Counted from the stretch's first letter, positions 14,179 through 24,654 are shown. The stretch: 64,000 nucleotides of DNA from Yersinia aldovae ATCC 35236 (GCF_000173735.1 NZ_ACCB01000010.1:1-64000), one strand, 5' to 3'. Numbers and translations are program-made. The notes: generated from the letters alone by a model not told the origin.

Positions 14179-16347
14179 ATGAGAAATTCATATTCTGCAC
14201 CCTATGAGAAAAAACCATCATTAGACCTGAATTATTTTGAAAAAGGTATGATTGAGTTTAATGACGGCGTGGAAAAAAAATTAAAATATATTGATGATGG
14301 TATACAATGTGATTTTAGCGGGAACGCGAGTTTATCAGATCTATTTTTACATCTATTTCCTAACTTCAGTAAATATGAGTTTGATTACTACCTGAATATC
14401 GCAGATGGTTCATCCCGACGCTATAACTTAGCGAGGATGTTAGTATTAAATGACTCTGGTGCATCCAAAGATTTAATTTTTCAAGCTGTTGAAAATGAGA
14501 ATAAATATGTCCTTATTTACACGCTTATTAAAATAGGGTTTAATGAAGATGAGATAAATGAATTATTTTTCAGGCATGACTCTCCCCACGAGATAGATAT
14601 AAAAAAATTGCAGCAGGATTCAGGTATTCTATTGCAAGAAAAAAAGATACTACAACATCTAAAAAAACAGGATGCTAATAATCCGTTTTTAACCGAAACT
14701 TCATTATATAAATCTAAGCGAGTAGTGAGTGCATTTAATCCCCAATTACTTGAGAAAACAGGGTTCTCCCATATTAATAAAGACATGTCCGATAGTAAAA
14801 AAATAGAGATCACTAATAAAATAGTAACAATAGATATTGCAGAGAAAAATAGAAAGATAGCTCGAGCTGTAGATGATTATGGCGTTAGTAAAAAACTGGC
14901 AAGGTTTGCATATAACAATAAAATAGTTTTCAATAAATCCATTAAAATTTTAAAAGAATTGACGGTTAGCGGTATCGAGTATGAAGATTTAAAAAAAATC
15001 GTAAGAGGATCATTCGATTTATCTATGTTACCTTACTCTAAGTCTATTACGAATTTCTATTTGGCACAATATAACTATAATGTTAGCCTTGAAGGAAGTA
15101 AAGTAAGTGATATATTGACCGGTTCTTTAATCATAGATTTTAATTATGTTCTTTCAGGTAAGCCCAAAGTGCTACGTAAGGAGATAATTGAAGTTATTAG
15201 TTTAAAAAAAGATGAAGTAGCTTTTAGTTCAGTGGAATTAATCACCTTGATTAACGGCGGTGTATCCGATGAATTATTATACTCGGTTGCTAAGGGGGAA
15301 ATTACTGCCAGCGAAGCTTATCTTATTCATGTATTTAAAGTGAGGAAAAATGAAATAAAAATAATATGTAACAAGATTAGAAGCAAGGAATTATCCTCAG
15401 AAGGCATTTTTTCCTATGCAAAGGGCGTGCGTCAGGATGGAAATACTCAGCCAGACATAAATAATAAGTTAGCTCCCGGCATTCAAGGCACCTTGAATGG
15501 TAAAACGAAAAACGTTCCTCTCCCTACTGAATTGGAATCGAAAGGGATAATCGAGCCTGTTAATAACTCTGAATCTGCCAGATTATCGTACGCTGAATCT
15601 GAGAGGGGAATATCTAAAACTAATATTGACATCAATATATCGGAAAATAGAGCAGCATTGGAAAGACAAAAATCTCAAATAGATGAAGGTATAAGTAAAT
15701 CCTTTATTTTATATTTGAATTTATCTAAAAAAACGAATGATGTAATTTTTGATAAGGTGAGTCGTAAGAGGCTTTTTCAGACTGATCGCTTAAAGGGTCA
15801 TGAAAAAATAATTAGCTTTCTTTCGCCCGAACGCAACTATGGACTTATTGAAATTTCAAACTTAGTTATTCTGGCTGAAAATAATGCATCTGATGATATA
15901 TTAAAATCAGTTGCGAATGGAGATGTCTTATTTCAACAGGCTTATGTTGAAATTCAATGCGGCGTAATTGATAAGAATATAGTTGAAAAAAGTATTAAGC
16001 GTGAAGATGGAGGAATTACCGTACATATTGATGGTGGAACAGTAATGACTAGCTCAAAAAAAGGGTGCCAAGAAAACCAGACAGTTGACGAATGTCCTGC
16101 TATGTATAAAAAGCAGGTAGCTAAAGCGGCTGATAAGGTACAGGCGAAACGCAAACTTGTTGCGAATAATATTAACTCCAAAGTAATGTTATCACCGAAG
16201 AGTGATATATCATCTGAAGGGTATTTATCCCCCTTAACGTATCTAATGTCTTCCATCCTGGAAAATAGCGAAATGCTCTGCTCATATAATTCTCCAACGA
16301 ATTCTAATGCATTGGCAAGCTTCGGTGATATGTTAGCTGTGAGCTAA
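14179..16347 (+). CDS. Uncharacterised 722-residue protein with degenerate helical repeats
   Basis: I do not recognise this gene. It is much more AT-rich than eno and queE around it and uses many AAA, ATA and AAT codons, which suggests horizontal acquisition. There is no signal peptide or membrane segment; the N-terminus is polar (MRNSYSAPYEKK). At least four copies of a degenerate module are visible near residues 88-130, 229-275, 356-398 and 563-606. Each has a (G/N)(A/V)S(D/K)xL core with the Ser at 96, 237, 363 and 571, and copies 3 and 4 align without gaps over 25 positions. A linker at about 415-500 is polar and Asn/Ser-rich. The ribosome site AAGGA precedes the ATG. A secreted effector-like protein is possible but unsupported. 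Confidence 0.7.
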   Translation: MRNSYSAPYEKKPSLDLNYFEKGMIEFNDGVEKKLKYIDDGIQCDFSGNASLSDLFLHLFPNFSKYEFDYYLNIADGSSRRYNLARMLVLNDSGASKDLIFQAVENENKYVLIYTLIKIGFNEDEINELFFRHDSPHEIDIKKLQQDSGILLQEKKILQHLKKQDANNPFLTETSLYKSKRVVSAFNPQLLEKTGFSHINKDMSDSKKIEITNKIVTIDIAEKNRKIARAVDDYGVSKKLARFAYNNKIVFNKSIKILKELTVSGIEYEDLKKIVRGSFDLSMLPYSKSITNFYLAQYNYNVSLEGSKVSDILTGSLIIDFNYVLSGKPKVLRKEIIEVISLKKDEVAFSSVELITLINGGVSDELLYSVAKGEITASEAYLIHVFKVRKNEIKIICNKIRSKELSSEGIFSYAKGVRQDGNTQPDINNKLAPGIQGTLNGKTKNVPLPTELESKGIIEPVNNSESARLSYAESERGISKTNIDINISENRAALERQKSQIDEGISKSFILYLNLSKKTNDVIFDKVSRKRLFQTDRLKGHEKIISFLSPERNYGLIEISNLVILAENNASDDILKSVANGDVLFQQAYVEIQCGVIDKNIVEKSIKREDGGITVHIDGGTVMTSSKKGCQENQTVDECPAMYKKQVAKAADKVQAKRKLVANNINSKVMLSPKSDISSEGYLSPLTYLMSSILENSEMLCSYNSPTNSNALASFGDMLAVS

Positions 16348-16416
16348 CTTTAAATATAATGTGGCACCCGCAAATTAGTTGACTCATCCCAATTAACCTA
16401 TTATTACCGCTTGTTT

Positions 16417-16444
16417 CCTGCGAGATTAATCTGAATCTCGCAGG
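16417..16444. other. Strong hairpin between the 722-codon gene and sodC
   Basis: CCTGCGAGATT (16417-16427) pairs perfectly with AATCTCGCAGG (16434-16444) across a 6-base loop. No T-run follows on the plus strand, so it is either a weak terminator or a structured mRNA element. It lies 70 bp after the upstream stop and 114 bp before sodC. Confidence 0.55.
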
Positions 16445-16558
16445 GATGACCTGTCTGACTCACATCTAAAACACCGCTGCCGTGCAGATAATTCATCACT
16501 GGTTATTATTAATAAGTACCGGAATGATTCGACAATAATGCATAAAGGAAGATAACTG

Positions 16559-17083
16559 ATGAAACTGAAATACTTAACGTTACCGGCGATACTTTTTGCC
16601 GGCAGTGTGCTGGCGGCAGGTGTTACCGTAACGATGAATGAAGCGCTGCCCGACGGTAATGGTAAGGCCCTCGGCACTGTGACTGTGACCGAAACCCCTT
16701 ATGGTTTGCTGTTCACGCCGAAGCTAACTGGGTTGGTGGCAGGTATTCATGGTTTCCACCTACATGAGAACCCAAGCTGTACTCCGGGGCAAAAAGACGG
16801 TAAAGCCATGCCAGCACTCGCTGCGGGGGGGCATTTTGACCCACAAAAAACCGCCGCACACCTTGGGCCTTATAATGACCAAGGGCATCTTGGCGATCTG
16901 CCAGGGCTGGTGATGAATGCCGATGGCACGGCTACTTATCAGGTATTGGCTCCACGGCTGAAATCACTCTCTGAGATTAAAAAACACGCGCTGATGATCC
17001 ATGCCGGTGGTGATAATTATGCCGATCATCCTATGCCATTAGGCGGTGGCGGTGCGCGGATGGCCTGTGGTGTGATTGAGTAA
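16559..17083 (+). CDS. sodC: Periplasmic Cu/Zn superoxide dismutase
   Basis: Dismutates superoxide in the periplasm, protecting against oxidative burst. The 174-residue precursor has a signal peptide ending near SVLAA (about residue 20). Copper and zinc ligands are visible in GFHLHENPSC, GGHFDP and the later MIHAGGDNYAD. The electrostatic-loop and dimer features fit the bacterial P-class. Ribosome site AAGGAAG (16545-16551) supports the start. It is not part of the conserved eno-queE neighbourhood of E. coli, so it and the upstream gene probably form an insertion. Confidence 0.95.
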   Translation: MKLKYLTLPAILFAGSVLAAGVTVTMNEALPDGNGKALGTVTVTETPYGLLFTPKLTGLVAGIHGFHLHENPSCTPGQKDGKAMPALAAGGHFDPQKTAAHLGPYNDQGHLGDLPGLVMNADGTATYQVLAPRLKSLSEIKKHALMIHAGGDNYADHPMPLGGGGARMACGVIE

Positions 17084-17180
17084 TACTCTGATACAGACAA
17101 ACTGGCAGCAGAAGTGTTGCCAGTTTGGTCACAGTCAGAGAATCTGCGATAATCGCCCATTGGCTTGAATCAGGATAGAT

Positions 17181-17858
17181 ATGCAGATGCAGTACCCGAT
17201 TAATGAAATGTTCCAGACCTTGCAGGGCGAAGGTTACTTCACCGGCGTACCGGCGATTTTCGTGCGCTTGCAGGGCTGTCCGGTAGGTTGCAGTTGGTGC
17301 GATACTAAACACACTTGGGAGAAAGAGGCCGATCGGGAAGTCGATATGCAACGCATCATGGTAAAAACTGCCGAAAGTGATGCTTGGGGTTCCGCCAGCG
17401 AACAGCAACTATTGGATCTCTTCATTCAACAAGGCTATACCGCTCGCCATGTGGTGATAACGGGGGGGGAGCCTGCTATTTATGATTTGTTTCCGTTAAC
17501 CTCACAGCTAGAACAAGCCGGTTACCGTTGTCAGATTGAAACCAGCGGTACTCATGAAGTGCGGTGCTCGGCCACCACTTGGGTAACGGTTTCGCCAAAA
17601 GTGAATATGCGTGGTGGCCTGAAAGTGCTACCTCAGGCATTAGAGCGAGCTGATGAAATTAAACATCCAGTGGGGCGTCTACGGGATATCGAGGCGCTGG
17701 AGGCATTGCTGGAAACACTGACGGATGACAAAAAGCGGATTATTGCCTTGCAGCCTATCAGCCAGAAAGACGAGGCTACCAAGCTCTGTATTGAAACTTG
17801 TATCGCCAGGAACTGGCGGCTATCGATGCAGACACATAAGTATTTAAATATCGCTTAA
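17181..17858 (+). CDS. queE: 7-carboxy-7-deazaguanine synthase QueE
   Basis: Radical-SAM enzyme that rearranges 6-carboxytetrahydropterin to 7-carboxy-7-deazaguanine in queuosine precursor synthesis. The cluster motif is CPVGCSWC (Cx3Cx2C), a compact QueE variant. TGGEP follows in VVITGGEPAI. At 225 residues it is two longer than E. coli; a second ATG at 17187 (MQYPINEM) matches the E. coli start, but AGGAT at 17172-17176 is also compatible with 17181. An 8-G tract (17462-17469) lies in frame at the TGGE codons and is intact here. Confidence 0.95.
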   Translation: MQMQYPINEMFQTLQGEGYFTGVPAIFVRLQGCPVGCSWCDTKHTWEKEADREVDMQRIMVKTAESDAWGSASEQQLLDLFIQQGYTARHVVITGGEPAIYDLFPLTSQLEQAGYRCQIETSGTHEVRCSATTWVTVSPKVNMRGGLKVLPQALERADEIKHPVGRLRDIEALEALLETLTDDKKRIIALQPISQKDEATKLCIETCIARNWRLSMQTHKYLNIA

Positions 17859-18184
17859 TCCCCTTCGCCCTTGCTGCCGCAGCGGTGTTGCGGCGCTTAC
17901 TAACCCGAATCACTTACTCATGTAAGCTCATCGGGATTTGTTCGCTTGCAGCCTTGCTGTAATGCCAATGACTTTGGGGATCCGATGCGCCTTTGCCGTT
18001 ACAGCGTTGTTAGCTGCGTTCATTACTCGGCCCATCCATGGGCCTCGCCTCTGCGAGGCCGCTGCAAGCAGCGTTCAAATCTGCTCCCGACAGATTTGTC
18101 ACCCGAATCACTTACTCATGTAAGCTCATCGGGATTTGTTCGCTTGCAGCCTTGCTGTAACGCCAATGATTTTGGGTATCAGCT
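17859..18184. repeat. queE-queD spacer with a 75-bp direct repeat, ERIC-like
   Basis: This 326-bp gap holds two near-identical 75-bp copies, 17904-17979 and 18102-18176, starting CCCGAATCACTTACTCATG and ending near TTTGGG. They are 198 bp apart start to start. The core resembles the ERIC centre (CACTTACT...GTAAGCTC), and the end of the second copy resembles the ERIC terminus TTTTGGGTAT. The intervening about 120 bp contains short GC-rich palindromes. No gene is apparent. Confidence 0.7.
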
Positions 18185-18547
18185 TTACTCGCCGCGATAA
18201 ACACAACCCGCAGAACAGGTCTCTTTCACCATCACCGCGCTCAGTTCTGGTAACTGCGGTTTAAGTTGTTGCCAAATCCAACTGGCCAGCACTTCACTGG
18301 TTGGATTTTCCAAACCAGGAATGTCATTTAGATAATGATGATCCAAACGCTCCCAAATGGGGTTAAATGCGGCTTTCAGCTCAGCAAAATCCATCACCCA
18401 GCCGGAGTGAGCGTCAACTTCACCAGTGACCTCAATACGGATCATAAATGAATGGCCGTGCAAGCGACCGCACTTATGGCCCTCTGGGACATGAGGTAGC
18501 CGATGGGCAGCTTCAAACTGAAAATCTTTAAATAGAGTAGTGCTCAT
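18185..18547 (-). CDS. queD: 6-carboxy-5,6,7,8-tetrahydropterin synthase QueD
   Basis: Converts dihydroneopterin triphosphate to 6-carboxytetrahydropterin, the step before QueE. At 120 residues it is the standard size. Zinc-binding histidines are visible in AAHRLP and LHGHSF, and the catalytic Cys in [10 protein letters not shown]. It is convergent with queE, so the two steps of one pathway are encoded side by side on opposite strands, separated by the ERIC-like repeat region. Confidence 0.95.
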   Translation of the reverse strand: MSTTLFKDFQFEAAHRLPHVPEGHKCGRLHGHSFMIRIEVTGEVDAHSGWVMDFAELKAAFNPIWERLDHHYLNDIPGLENPTSEVLASWIWQQLKPQLPELSAVMVKETCSAGCVYRGE

Positions 18548-18931
18548 AGTCTTGACCTTATTAACTCAAAAACCGCCGCATAGTACCGGAAAGCACCGAT
18601 ACTGGCTATGATCGCGCGTAACGACGGCGGTATTGGGTCTGCCATATTTTTATTTATATCACCTAGCTTACTGATTTATATACAGACGTAGACCTATGTA
18701 TGATTGATGTAACCACAAGTGAATTTTCCTAATAAGTTGAATACTTTAACTCGTATCTATTACCTGAAAAACTGCTTAGTCGTTTTAGTTATTTATTATT
18801 TCCATCGCTTCTTTAATTGTTATTATCGGGATGGTTAACCTTACAAACTATCAAGACTTTTGAGCGCAAACTGTTTGCACTGATAGTTGTCCGTGCCTTT
18901 CGTGGCTAAGCATAAAGGAATTAGTACTGCA
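18548..18931. promoter_or_regulatory. Divergent queD-cysJ regulatory region with leader hairpin
   Basis: A 384-bp AT-rich gap between divergent queD and cysJ. Near cysJ lies a nested inverted repeat: AACTATCA (18846-18853) with TGATAGTT (18881-18888), enclosing the palindrome GCAAACTGTTTGC (18866-18878). It could be a regulator site or a leader hairpin. cysJIH is CysB-activated in enterobacteria, but I cannot place a CysB site with confidence. Confidence 0.45.
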
Positions 18932-20734
18932 ATGACGACTCAGGCTCCTCCTTGTTCTTTACTTCCGCTATCGCCGGAGCAGTTGGCCCGCTTGCAAGCG
19001 GTGGTGGGTGATTTTTCCCCAACCCAGATGGCATGGTTGTCCGGTTACTTCTGGGGCATGGTTAACCAGCAATCTGGCGCGGTTGTTGCCCCTGCGGTGG
19101 CGGCACCCGCGCCAGTGACGATCACCCTGATTTCCGCCTCTCAGACCGGCAACGCGCGCCGTTTGGCGGAGCAGTTACGCGATGATCTTTTAGCGGTGAA
19201 ACTTAACGTCAATCTGGTAAATGCCAGTGATTATAAGTTTAAACAAATCGCGCAGGAACGCTTGCTGGTGATTGTCGCTTCTACTCAAGGCGAAGGTGAA
19301 CCGGCGGAGGAAGCCGTCGCATTGCATAAATTCTTATTCTCTAAAAAAGCGCCAAAATTGCCAGAAACAGTGTTTGCGGTGTTTGGTTTAGGTGATACCT
19401 CCTACGAGCATTTCTGTCAGGCAGGCAAAGATTTTGACAATAAGCTGGCAGAGCTTGGCGCTCAGCGGCTGCTGGAGAGAGTGGATGCCGATGTAGAATA
19501 TCAAGAATCCGCACTACAGTGGCGTCAACAGATTGTGGCGACATTGCAGGCAAGAGTCCCTGCGCAATCCGCTGCTGCTGCGATTACGCAAAGCGGCGCG
19601 GTTGATGAACTCACCTCCAGCCCTTACAGTAAAACTGCGCCACTGACCGCACAGTTATCCGTGCAGCAGAAAGTGACAGGCCGTAACTCCGAAAAAGATG
19701 TGCGCCATATTGAAATTGATTTAGGGGACTCCGGGCTGCGCTACCAACCGGGCGATGCTCTGGGTGTCTGGTTTGATAATGACTTGGCATTGGTCGAAGA
19801 GTTGTTGGCGCTATTGTGGCTTAAAGGCGATGAGCCGGTCTGTGTTGATGAGCAGAATATGCCGCTGGCTCAAGCGCTGTGCAGCCATTTTGAACTGACA
19901 CAAAACACCACGGTGATTGTCGATAAATACGCCGCACTTTCCCGAGATGAGAAACTGATTGCGCTGTTGGCGGATAAACCGGCGCTGCAACACTATGCGA
20001 AAAATACCCCAATTGTTGATATGGTTCGTCAGGCTCCTTCAGACCTGAATGCGGATCAATTGATTGCGTTATTACGGCCACTGACACCTCGCCTCTATTC
20101 CATCGCCTCCTCACAGGCTGAAACCGAGAATGAAGTGCATATCACCGTTGGCGTGGTGCGCTATGACATTGATGGTCGGCCACGTACAGGTGGTGCATCG
20201 GGTTATCTGGCGGATCGCCTCAAAGTGGATGGTGATATTCGCATCTTTATCGAACATAACGATAACTTCCGTCTACCCGCTAACCCAGAAACGCCAGTGA
20301 TAATGATTGGGCCAGGAACTGGTATTGCCCCGTTCCGTGCGTTTATGCAGCAGCGCGAAGCCGACGGTGCTACGGGCAAGAACTGGTTACTGTTCGGCAA
20401 TCCGCATTTTACTGAAGATTTTCTCTATCAGGTTGAATGGCAACGCTATGTCAAAGATGGCTTGCTGACTCGTATTGATCTGGCATGGTCGCGCGATCAA
20501 GCCCATAAAATATATGTACAAGACAAACTGCGCGAACAAGGTGCAGAACTGTGGGATTGGATCCAACAAGGTGCCCACATTTACGTCTGTGGCGATGCTA
20601 ATCGCATGGCGAAAGACGTTGAGCAGGTTTTACTGGACGTGGTGGCTCTGCACGGCGCGATGGATGCTGAGCAGGCTGATGAATATTTAAGTGAGCTGCG
20701 CCTGGCGCGCCGTTATCAGCGGGATGTGTACTGA
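18932..20734 (+). CDS. cysJ: Sulfite reductase (NADPH) flavoprotein alpha-component
   Basis: Electron-donating subunit of sulfite reductase (FAD, FMN), moving electrons from NADPH to CysI. The open frame begins at 18887, but [19 protein letters not shown] at 18932 matches the CysJ N-terminus and gives 600 residues. FMN-binding flavodoxin domain with [10 protein letters not shown] (about 64-200), then the FAD-binding region with RLYSIASSQ and an NADPH-binding domain with [12 protein letters not shown] and [11 protein letters not shown]; it ends with the conserved YQRDVY. Its TGA overlaps the cysI ATG by one base, so the two are translationally coupled. Confidence 0.96.
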   Translation: MTTQAPPCSLLPLSPEQLARLQAVVGDFSPTQMAWLSGYFWGMVNQQSGAVVAPAVAAPAPVTITLISASQTGNARRLAEQLRDDLLAVKLNVNLVNASDYKFKQIAQERLLVIVASTQGEGEPAEEAVALHKFLFSKKAPKLPETVFAVFGLGDTSYEHFCQAGKDFDNKLAELGAQRLLERVDADVEYQESALQWRQQIVATLQARVPAQSAAAAITQSGAVDELTSSPYSKTAPLTAQLSVQQKVTGRNSEKDVRHIEIDLGDSGLRYQPGDALGVWFDNDLALVEELLALLWLKGDEPVCVDEQNMPLAQALCSHFELTQNTTVIVDKYAALSRDEKLIALLADKPALQHYAKNTPIVDMVRQAPSDLNADQLIALLRPLTPRLYSIASSQAETENEVHITVGVVRYDIDGRPRTGGASGYLADRLKVDGDIRIFIEHNDNFRLPANPETPVIMIGPGTGIAPFRAFMQQREADGATGKNWLLFGNPHFTEDFLYQVEWQRYVKDGLLTRIDLAWSRDQAHKIYVQDKLREQGAELWDWIQQGAHIYVCGDANRMAKDVEQVLLDVVALHGAMDAEQADEYLSELRLARRYQRDVY

Positions 20735-22464
20735 TGAGTGAAAAACACCCTGGGCCGTTGGTCGTGACGGGAAAACTTTCTGACGGCGAGCGCATGAAGT
20801 CGCAAAGCAACTTCCTACGCGGGACGATTGCAGAAGATTTGAATGACGGGCTGACCGGCGGGTTCAATGGCGATAACTTCTTGTTAATCCGCTTTCACGG
20901 CATGTATCAACAAGATGACCGTGATATCCGTGCCGAGCGCGCTGAACAGAAGCTGGAACCACGCCATGCCATGATGTTGCGCTGCCGTTTACCTGGTGGG
21001 ATCATTACCCCGCAACAGTGGTTGGGGATTGATAAGTTTGCTGCGGATAACACCTTATATGGCAGCATTCGTATCACTAACCGCCAGACATTCCAGTTTC
21101 ATGGCATTTTGAAAGGGAATGTCAAACCGGCTCACCAGTTGCTCAATCAATTGGGTCTGGATGCATTAGCAACGGCAAACGATGTTAACCGTAACGTGCT
21201 TTGCACCTCGAATCCGGTGGAATCAGTGCTCCATCAGGAAGCTTATGAATGGGCGAAGAAGATTTCCGAGCATCTACTGCCACGCACCCGTGCTTACGCT
21301 GAGATCTGGCTGGATGCCGAAAAAGTGGCAACCACGGATGAAGAACCGATCCTCGGTGCCACTTATTTGCCTCGCAAATTCAAAACGACGGTAGTCATTC
21401 CGCCGCAAAATGATGTGGATCTCCATGCCAATGACCTTAACTTTGTCGCTGTGGCGGAGAAGGGCAAGTTAGTCGGCTTTAACGTGCTGGTAGGCGGTGG
21501 GTTATCTATTGCCCACGGTGATAAGAATACTTACCCACGCAAAGCCAGTGAATTTGGCTATATCCCGCTACAACACACTTTAGCTATCGCTGAAGCGGTG
21601 GTGACGACCCAACGCGATTGGGGTAACCGTACTGACCGTAAGAATGCTAAAACCAAATATACGCTAGAGCGCGTCGGTGTTGATGTGTTTAAAGCCGAAG
21701 TTGAAAAGCGCGCCGGTGTGAGTTTCACAGCCATCAAACCTTATCAATTTACTGGCCGTGGCGATCGCATCGGTTGGGTGAAAGGCATTGATAAAAAGTG
21801 GCATCTGACCCTATTTATCGAAAATGGCCGTTTGCTGGATTACCCAGGCCGCAGTCTGAAAACCGGCGTGGCGGAAATTGCCAAAATCCATCAGGGCGAT
21901 TTCCGTTTAACCGCTAACCAGAACCTGATTGTGGCTGGTGTGCCGGAAAAAGACAAAGCGCGCATTGAAGCATTGGCCCGTGAACATGGCCTGATGGATG
22001 ACAGTGTCAGCCCGCAGCGTGAGAATTCAATGGCTTGTGTTTCGTTCCCAACTTGCCCATTGGCGATGGCGGAGGCTGAACGCTTCCTGCCGGAGTTTGT
22101 CACCCGTATTGAAGGTATTTTGCAACAGCATGGTCTGCCTGATGAGCATATTGTGATGCGCGTCACTGGTTGCCCTAATGGCTGTGGCCGTGCTTTATTG
22201 GCGGAAATGGGGCTGGTGGGGAAAGCGGTTGGCCGCTATAACCTGCATCTGGGCGGCAATCGCGAAGGTACGCGAATACCGCGGATGTACCGTGAAAACA
22301 TTACTGAAGATGAAATTCTGGCCATTACCGATCAGTTGGTCGGGCGCTGGGCGAAGGAACGTCATACTGATGAAGGTTTCGGTGATTTTGTTATTCGCGT
22401 CGGTGTTATTGCTCCGGTGATAGATTCAGCCCGCGACTTTTATGATGTTCAGGAGGCGGTGTGA
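20734..22464 (+). CDS. cysI: Sulfite reductase (NADPH) hemoprotein beta-component
   Basis: Reduces sulfite to sulfide using siroheme and a 4Fe-4S cluster. The 576 residues are close to the family norm. The four cluster Cys are in [15 protein letters not shown] and [12 protein letters not shown]. Substrate-site arginines and lysines lie in [14 protein letters not shown]. Start and stop overlap the flanking genes (ATGA with cysJ, GTGA with cysH), a compact cysJIH operon. Confidence 0.97.
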   Translation: MSEKHPGPLVVTGKLSDGERMKSQSNFLRGTIAEDLNDGLTGGFNGDNFLLIRFHGMYQQDDRDIRAERAEQKLEPRHAMMLRCRLPGGIITPQQWLGIDKFAADNTLYGSIRITNRQTFQFHGILKGNVKPAHQLLNQLGLDALATANDVNRNVLCTSNPVESVLHQEAYEWAKKISEHLLPRTRAYAEIWLDAEKVATTDEEPILGATYLPRKFKTTVVIPPQNDVDLHANDLNFVAVAEKGKLVGFNVLVGGGLSIAHGDKNTYPRKASEFGYIPLQHTLAIAEAVVTTQRDWGNRTDRKNAKTKYTLERVGVDVFKAEVEKRAGVSFTAIKPYQFTGRGDRIGWVKGIDKKWHLTLFIENGRLLDYPGRSLKTGVAEIAKIHQGDFRLTANQNLIVAGVPEKDKARIEALAREHGLMDDSVSPQRENSMACVSFPTCPLAMAEAERFLPEFVTRIEGILQQHGLPDEHIVMRVTGCPNGCGRALLAEMGLVGKAVGRYNLHLGGNREGTRIPRMYRENITEDEILAITDQLVGRWAKERHTDEGFGDFVIRVGVIAPVIDSARDFYDVQEAV

Positions 22465-23195
22465 GCCAATTTAATCTCAATGAACTTAACGCGCTGCCGA
22501 AAGCGGAACAAGCGGCGGCATTGGCGCTGGTTAATGGGCAATTGGAGCATCTAACCGCACAGGAGCGCGTCAGTTGGGCGTTGGAAAATCTACCCGGTGA
22601 GTTTGTGCTCTCTTCCAGCTTTGGTATTCAGGCCGCAGTTTGCTTGCATCTGGTGACACGCCAGCAGCCGGATATCCCGGTGATCCTCACTGATACCGGT
22701 TATCTGTTCCCTGAAACCTATCAGTTTATTGATTCTCTTACCGAAAAACTTCAGCTCAATTTGCAGGTGTTTCGCGCGCAGCAAAGCCCCGCCTGGCAAG
22801 AAGCTCGCTATGGCAAACTGTGGGAACAGGGTGTTGAGGGCATAGAGCGCTATAACGAGCTGAATAAAGTTGAGCCGATGAACCGCGCACTGGAAACCTT
22901 AGGTGCGCAAACCTGGTTTGCGGGCCTGCGCCGTGAACAATCAGGGAGTCGTGCAAAACTACCCGTTTTGGCCATTGCGCGCGGGGTCTTCAAGTTGCTC
23001 CCTATCATTGATTGGGATAACCGGCAGGTTTACCAGTACTTGACGCAACATGGCCTGAGTTATCATCCGCTATGGGAAGAGGGTTATCTATCAGTTGGTG
23101 ATACTCATACCACCCGTAAATGGGAACCGGGCATGAGCGAAGAAGAGACGCGCTTCTTTGGCCTAAAACGTGAATGCGGCTTGCATGAAGGCTGA
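22461..23195 (+). CDS. cysH: Phosphoadenosine phosphosulfate (PAPS) reductase
   Basis: Thioredoxin-dependent reduction of PAPS to sulfite. It has 244 residues, as in E. coli, with the C-terminal catalytic motif ECGLHEG (Cys239) and the PP-loop-like SSSFGIQAA. The start is GTG at 22461, overlapping the cysI stop by four bases, with a strong AGGAGG (22451-22456). It lacks the extra Cys pairs of APS-type reductases, so PAPS specificity is expected. Confidence 0.96.
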   Translation: MSQFNLNELNALPKAEQAAALALVNGQLEHLTAQERVSWALENLPGEFVLSSSFGIQAAVCLHLVTRQQPDIPVILTDTGYLFPETYQFIDSLTEKLQLNLQVFRAQQSPAWQEARYGKLWEQGVEGIERYNELNKVEPMNRALETLGAQTWFAGLRREQSGSRAKLPVLAIARGVFKLLPIIDWDNRQVYQYLTQHGLSYHPLWEEGYLSVGDTHTTRKWEPGMSEEETRFFGLKRECGLHEG

Positions 23196-23283
23196 TAGCT
23201 CAGTAACAAGTGACACTCCAGTGGCTGACGCCACGACGACCCTAACGACACGGTTCCCCTTCATTTTACTTTTCAGCGTCTCG

Positions 23284-23300
23284 GGGCGCTAAACGCGCCC
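23284..23300 (+). terminator. Possible terminator between cysH and iap
   Basis: GGGCGC (23284-23289) pairs with GCGCCC (23295-23300) across TAAAC. The following T-run is poor, so termination may be weak or Rho-assisted. It separates convergent cysH and iap. Confidence 0.4.
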
Positions 23301-23355
23301 TTACTGTGAGTTAATGAATTTTTTACGTATTTTGTGTGATGTTTCGCACGACAGA

Positions 23356-24408
23356 CTATTTTTTAGCGCCAGCTAACTCTTGTATCAGTGGCAACATTAT
23401 TTGTACGGTGTCATGCGTACGTTTAGTGATTCGGCCCGGCAAGAACTTATCCAGATAATTTAAGTTATCCAGTTGGTTTTGATGGCGGGTGATTCCCTGT
23501 GGGAAATGCTTGCTGATAGCCCGCTGCTGGCAGCCGTCTTTATTGCCCAACCTGTAGTTGCTGGCCTCGACGGATAACACTGCTATTCCCGCAGCATCAA
23601 AAGCGTTCTTCTCAGCCCGACAGGGGGCGATCACTTTGTTTTTTACAGTGGAAGCCGTAATACCATAGTGGCGCGCGAGGGTTAGCGCCTGCTCTTGTGC
23701 TGTAATAGCTGTGGGCTGGTGACTGGCATTAAAATAGAGGCGGTCACCGGTAATCAGGCGGTCTAAATTGATCACCAATAGCGTGTTGGCTTTCTCTGAT
23801 TTGCTCATTCGTTGCAGGTAATTTTCTGTCCCTTGCGCGCCAATTTCCTCGGCACTCAGTGCTACAAACCGCAAGTCATAGCGCAGTGGTATGTCTTTCA
23901 AGCGCTCGGCCAATTCCAGCATCACCCCTACACCTGCCGCATTATCATCAACACCTTGTAAGGTCAGTCCGCCAAGGTTTTTATCCAGGTCACTATCACT
24001 TTGCGGCGTATAGGTATCAAAATGTGCCATCACGATTATCTGTTTCTGCTCATCAGCATTGCTGGCTGCATTGTTCTTTTCTGGCAACACATTGCGCGCG
24101 GCAATGACCGAGGTGGCACTCAGTGTCCGCCAGCTTTGCTTGCCATTCTTGCTGGTATAAAGATAACGGGTATTAAAACCACGTAAGTTGCTCTGATAAC
24201 CCATCTGTTGAAAACGATGATTGATATAGTCGGCTGCCAGCAGTTCGGCTGGGCTACCCGCCATGCGGCCAGGAAAGTAGGTACTGATATGGCGAATTTG
24301 CTGCTCTGCGATGTGACCCGGCGCAGGATTCGGTGCTGCGTGTAGCGGCAAAATAGAACTGAAACATAGCGTGAATAGTGCCCACTTCAGGCAACGGCGG
24401 GAAAACAT
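23356..24408 (-). CDS. iap: Alkaline phosphatase isozyme conversion aminopeptidase (Iap)
   Basis: Exported M28-family metallo-aminopeptidase; in E. coli it removes the N-terminal Arg of alkaline phosphatase. The 350-residue precursor has a signal peptide ending near LPLHAAP (about residue 25). Metal-ligand motifs are MAHFDTYTP, GVDDNAAGVGVM, SAEEIGAQG and NLDRL. In E. coli iap lies beside a CRISPR locus; here it is embedded between cysH and cysG with no CRISPR array near it. Confidence 0.9.
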   Translation of the reverse strand: MFSRRCLKWALFTLCFSSILPLHAAPNPAPGHIAEQQIRHISTYFPGRMAGSPAELLAADYINHRFQQMGYQSNLRGFNTRYLYTSKNGKQSWRTLSATSVIAARNVLPEKNNAASNADEQKQIIVMAHFDTYTPQSDSDLDKNLGGLTLQGVDDNAAGVGVMLELAERLKDIPLRYDLRFVALSAEEIGAQGTENYLQRMSKSEKANTLLVINLDRLITGDRLYFNASHQPTAITAQEQALTLARHYGITASTVKNKVIAPCRAEKNAFDAAGIAVLSVEASNYRLGNKDGCQQRAISKHFPQGITRHQNQLDNLNYLDKFLPGRITKRTHDTVQIMLPLIQELAGAKK

Positions 24409-24624
24409 ACCGAAATATCCTTGTTATCGTCTGGGCCATACCTGTTGGCATGGACAATGCTGCATCTTTCCGATGCTTAGTATGAAACTGTCTGCACCAA
24501 TAGACAATTCGTATATATCCATCTTTCTGTAAATTGTGGTGTGGCCGAATCATCAGTGAACCTTGCGACACGCCTTACTTGCAACGCTATATATCATTAT
24601 GGAACTTGTAATTACTTTTCGTCA

Positions 24625-24654
24625 TTTCATAAGGCAATGTCCCCCCCCTATAGT
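24625..24654 (+). promoter_or_regulatory. Candidate cysG promoter with poly-C spacer
   Basis: TTTCAT (24625-24630) and TATAGT (24649-24654) are separated by 18 bases, of which the last eight (24641-24648) are all C. The site is 35 bp upstream of the chosen cysG start. The call rests on -10 match and position; the -35 is weak, as is typical for activator-dependent promoters such as those under CysB. Confidence 0.4.
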
